Below, in pieces: positions 62,075-64,000 of a stretch of DNA of 64,000 bases. Position 1 is the stretch's first letter; every line of letters starts with the position of its first letter. The stretch lies in NCBI GenBank assembly GCA_020636315.1, contig JACJYA010000013.1:186001-250000 (forward strand), given 5' to 3'. Position numbers and translations under genes: made by a program. Below the pieces are notes generated by a model. The model saw only the letters and a program-made list of their open reading frames with translations, was not told the origin of the DNA and searched no databases. The DNA comes from Lewinellaceae bacterium (GTDB taxonomy: Bacteria > Bacteroidota > Bacteroidia > Chitinophagales > Saprospiraceae).

Positions 62075-64000
62075 ATGAAGCACATATATACGACTGTCCT
62101 ATTATTGGCCGGCATCTGTTTAACGCTGGCTGCTCAGGAAAGCCCACTTGCCGGGGTCACCGGTATCGTGACTGATGCGGTAACCGGCCAGCCTATTGAC
62201 CTGGCGACCGTATTCATTGAGGGCACCAGTAAGGCCGTGGAGACCAGCACCAACGGCCGCTACAGCATTACCGTACCGGCCAATGAGGATTTCACCCTCG
62301 TCTTTTCCCGGATCGGCTATCAGCGGGCGCAGGCGAAGGTCACGTCCATGCCGGCGCGAAGCAGCCGCCAGGTGGATGTCGCCCTCGCACCTGCCAATTC
62401 GGAGATCGAAGTGATCGTCCGGGAGAGCAAGATCCAGGATGCAGGGATCGTCCGGGAAGATGTGGAACAACTCAAACTGCTGCCTACTACGACGGGCAAC
62501 CTGGAGAGCCTTCTTCCGCACATTGCGCTGGGGACCAGTAGCGGGACAGGAGGCGAACTGAGCTCCCAGTACAACGTCCGCGGCGGCAATTACGATGAGA
62601 ACCTCGTTTATGTCAACGATTTTGAGATCTACCGTCCCCAGCTTATCCGCGCCGGGCAGCAGGAGGGCCTTACCTTTCCTAATGTGGACCTCATCCGCGA
62701 CCTTTCTTTTTCTTCCGGCGGGTTTGAGGCCAAGTACGGGGATAAAATGTCTTCTGTGCTGGATATTCGCTACAAACGGCCGGACAGCCTGCGGGCTTCC
62801 GTGGGCATGAGTTTCCTGGGGGGCTCCGCTCATGTGGAAGGCAGCGTCGATGCCGACAAGGAGGGTTACCGGAAATTGCGCTACCTCGCCGGGGCCCGCT
62901 ATAAAACGACCCGCTATTTGCTGGGTACTTTGGATGTCCAGGGCGAATACGTGCCCAATTTTGCGGACATCCAGGCCTATGTCACTTATGACCTCAGCCA
63001 CGACTGGCAGGTAGGGCTGATGGGCAATTACAACAGCAGCGTTTACCGCTTTCGGCCGACGGAGCGCAGCACGGCGCTGGGGCTGATCAATTTCGCTCTG
63101 GAACTCTTCAGCGTATTTGATGGGCAGGAGGTCGATGACTTTACCACCTCAATGGGCGGGCTGTCGCTGACCTACCTGCCGGACCGGGAGCGCAACCCGC
63201 TGTTCCTGAAATTCCTGGCCTCCACTTTCCGCAGTGATGAAAATGAGCGCATCGACATCATCGGCAACTACAGCCTGCGGCAGATAGAGACCGGCCTGGG
63301 CAGTGAAGATTTCGGCGAAGTGCTGGCGGAGCTGGGTACCGGTACTCAGCATCAGTCGGTCCGCAATTTTCTCGACCTGCAGGTTACTAATTTTCAGCAT
63401 AAAGGAGGGATAGAATTCCAGATTTTCCACGATGATGATGAAGTGACCAGCAGCCATTTCCTCCACTGGAGCGCAAAGATCCAGAATGAACGCATCGATG
63501 ACCAGATCAACGAATGGGAACGGCTCGACTCGGCAGGCTACTCCCTGCCCTACGATACGACGGATGTCCTCCTTTTTGACGTCCTGAAAACCCGGAACAA
63601 CCTCAATTCCAACCGCTTTTCCGCTTACCTGCAGGATACCTACACCTTCCGGCGGGAGAGCAAAGGGGAGTTTCGCCTTTCGGCAGGGGTGCGCGCTTCT
63701 TACTGGGATTTGAATGAGGAACTGCTCATCTCTCCCCGTGCCCAGCTGTTGTACAAACCCCTTGCCGGCAAGACGGATATTTCCTACCGCCTGGCGGGAG
63801 GCTACTATTTTCAGCCGCCTTTCTACCGGGAGCTTCGCCGCCCCAACGGCAGCATTAACGAGGGCCTGCTCGCCCAGAAGTCGGCCCATATCGTCGGCGG
63901 CTTTACCCTGGATTTTTACCTGGGAAAGCAAAACCCCAAGAAATTCCGGTTCATCACCGAAGCTTATTACAAAAAGCTCTGGGACCTGGTCTCCTATGAG
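62075..64000 (+). CDS. TonB-dependent receptor with carboxypeptidase-like N-terminal domain, 3' end outside window
   Basis: The ATG at 62075 opens a frame that stays open to the end of the window (642 codons). Signal peptide: TVLLLAGICLTLAAQ. Residues about 27-110 are a carboxypeptidase-regulatory-like domain (GVTGIVTDAVTGQPIDLATV). Residues about 115-230 are the plug domain (LPTTTGNLESLLPHI; SSQYNVRGGNYDENLVYVND; LIRDLSFSSGGFEAKYGDKM), after which beta-barrel strands begin. It is an outer-membrane importer driven by TonB. No SusD-like gene is visible inside the window, and the missing 3' part would be needed to judge the substrate. Confidence 0.93.
   Translation, partial: MKHIYTTVLLLAGICLTLAAQESPLAGVTGIVTDAVTGQPIDLATVFIEGTSKAVETSTNGRYSITVPANEDFTLVFSRIGYQRAQAKVTSMPARSSRQVDVALAPANSEIEVIVRESKIQDAGIVREDVEQLKLLPTTTGNLESLLPHIALGTSSGTGGELSSQYNVRGGNYDENLVYVNDFEIYRPQLIRAGQQEGLTFPNVDLIRDLSFSSGGFEAKYGDKMSSVLDIRYKRPDSLRASVGMSFLGGSAHVEGSVDADKEGYRKLRYLAGARYKTTRYLLGTLDVQGEYVPNFADIQAYVTYDLSHDWQVGLMGNYNSSVYRFRPTERSTALGLINFALELFSVFDGQEVDDFTTSMGGLSLTYLPDRERNPLFLKFLASTFRSDENERIDIIGNYSLRQIETGLGSEDFGEVLAELGTGTQHQSVRNFLDLQVTNFQHKGGIEFQIFHDDDEVTSSHFLHWSAKIQNERIDDQINEWERLDSAGYSLPYDTTDVLLFDVLKTRNNLNSNRFSAYLQDTYTFRRESKGEFRLSAGVRASYWDLNEELLISPRAQLLYKPLAGKTDISYRLAGGYYFQPPFYRELRRPNGSINEGLLAQKSAHIVGGFTLDFYLGKQNPKKFRFITEAYYKKLWDLVSYE

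Noticed and set aside
62120..63931. Two long minus-strand frames in the TonB-dependent receptor
   Set aside because: The + strand encodes an unambiguous receptor through the whole stretch; the antisense frames have no recognisable motif.

Overview
The window looks like a chromosomal segment of a Bacteroidota bacterium, most likely of the Saprospiria (Lewinella, Haliscomenobacter or Phaeodactylibacter type). The signs are many secreted proteins ending in type IX secretion (T9SS) sorting domains (types A and B), a PorP/SprF-family protein, SprB repeats, a one-chain hybrid two-component regulator with an AraC output domain, an EAD11-like effector-associated domain, and TAnnTTTG promoter -7 elements. 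No rRNA, tRNA, CRISPR array, integrase or transposase was seen. Taxonomy is inferred from gene content only.

Region 1 (1-16.5 kb) is a surface-protein island on the + strand. It holds the 3' end of a cohesin/T9SS protein, a 2100-residue protein with seven cohesin-like domains, twelve SprB-type repeats and a type B (CHU_C) sorting domain, a PorP/SprF partner, and two paralogous HYR-domain proteins that each carry a dockerin-like pair followed by a cohesin-like domain and a type A sorting domain. This is the best candidate for an undescribed system: a T9SS-exported cohesin/dockerin surface assembly. The spacers between these genes are long and rich in hairpins.

Region 2 (16.5-31.3 kb) has a 282-bp nested inverted-repeat element, yraN, a two-gene operon of unknown function (a 1120-residue three-repeat helical protein plus a lipoprotein), a GNAT acetyltransferase, a membrane class III nucleotide cyclase, a lipoprotein, a PagL-like lipid A deacylase, an anti-sigma factor without a neighbouring sigma factor, a possible 33-residue membrane peptide, lepA, and an EAD11-like membrane protein preceded by an overlapping 11-codon reading frame.

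Region 3 (31.3-46.8 kb) has the 1372-residue hybrid two-component regulator with a palindromic repeat inserted in frame in its receiver domain, a secreted double-esterase fusion, a TonB-like lipoprotein, a membrane protein, a PEP-synthase-like enzyme coupled to a frameshifted alpha/beta hydrolase, a MITE-like element, and a TPR/beta-barrel plus cellulose-synthase-like glycosyltransferase pair that probably makes and exports a polysaccharide.

Region 4 (46.8-64 kb) has a secreted dihaem cytochrome c peroxidase, a MacAB-type export operon (ATPase, two permeases, adaptor), a lipoprotein, a Nudix/NrtR-type regulator with a 19-bp palindrome upstream, comEC and a four-HhH ComEA-like gene, two decayed T9SS-protein genes, a Fpg/Nei-type DNA glycosylase, and the 5' part of a TonB-dependent receptor. 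Dispersed palindromic repeats occur in intergenic DNA throughout, and at least twice inside coding sequence.
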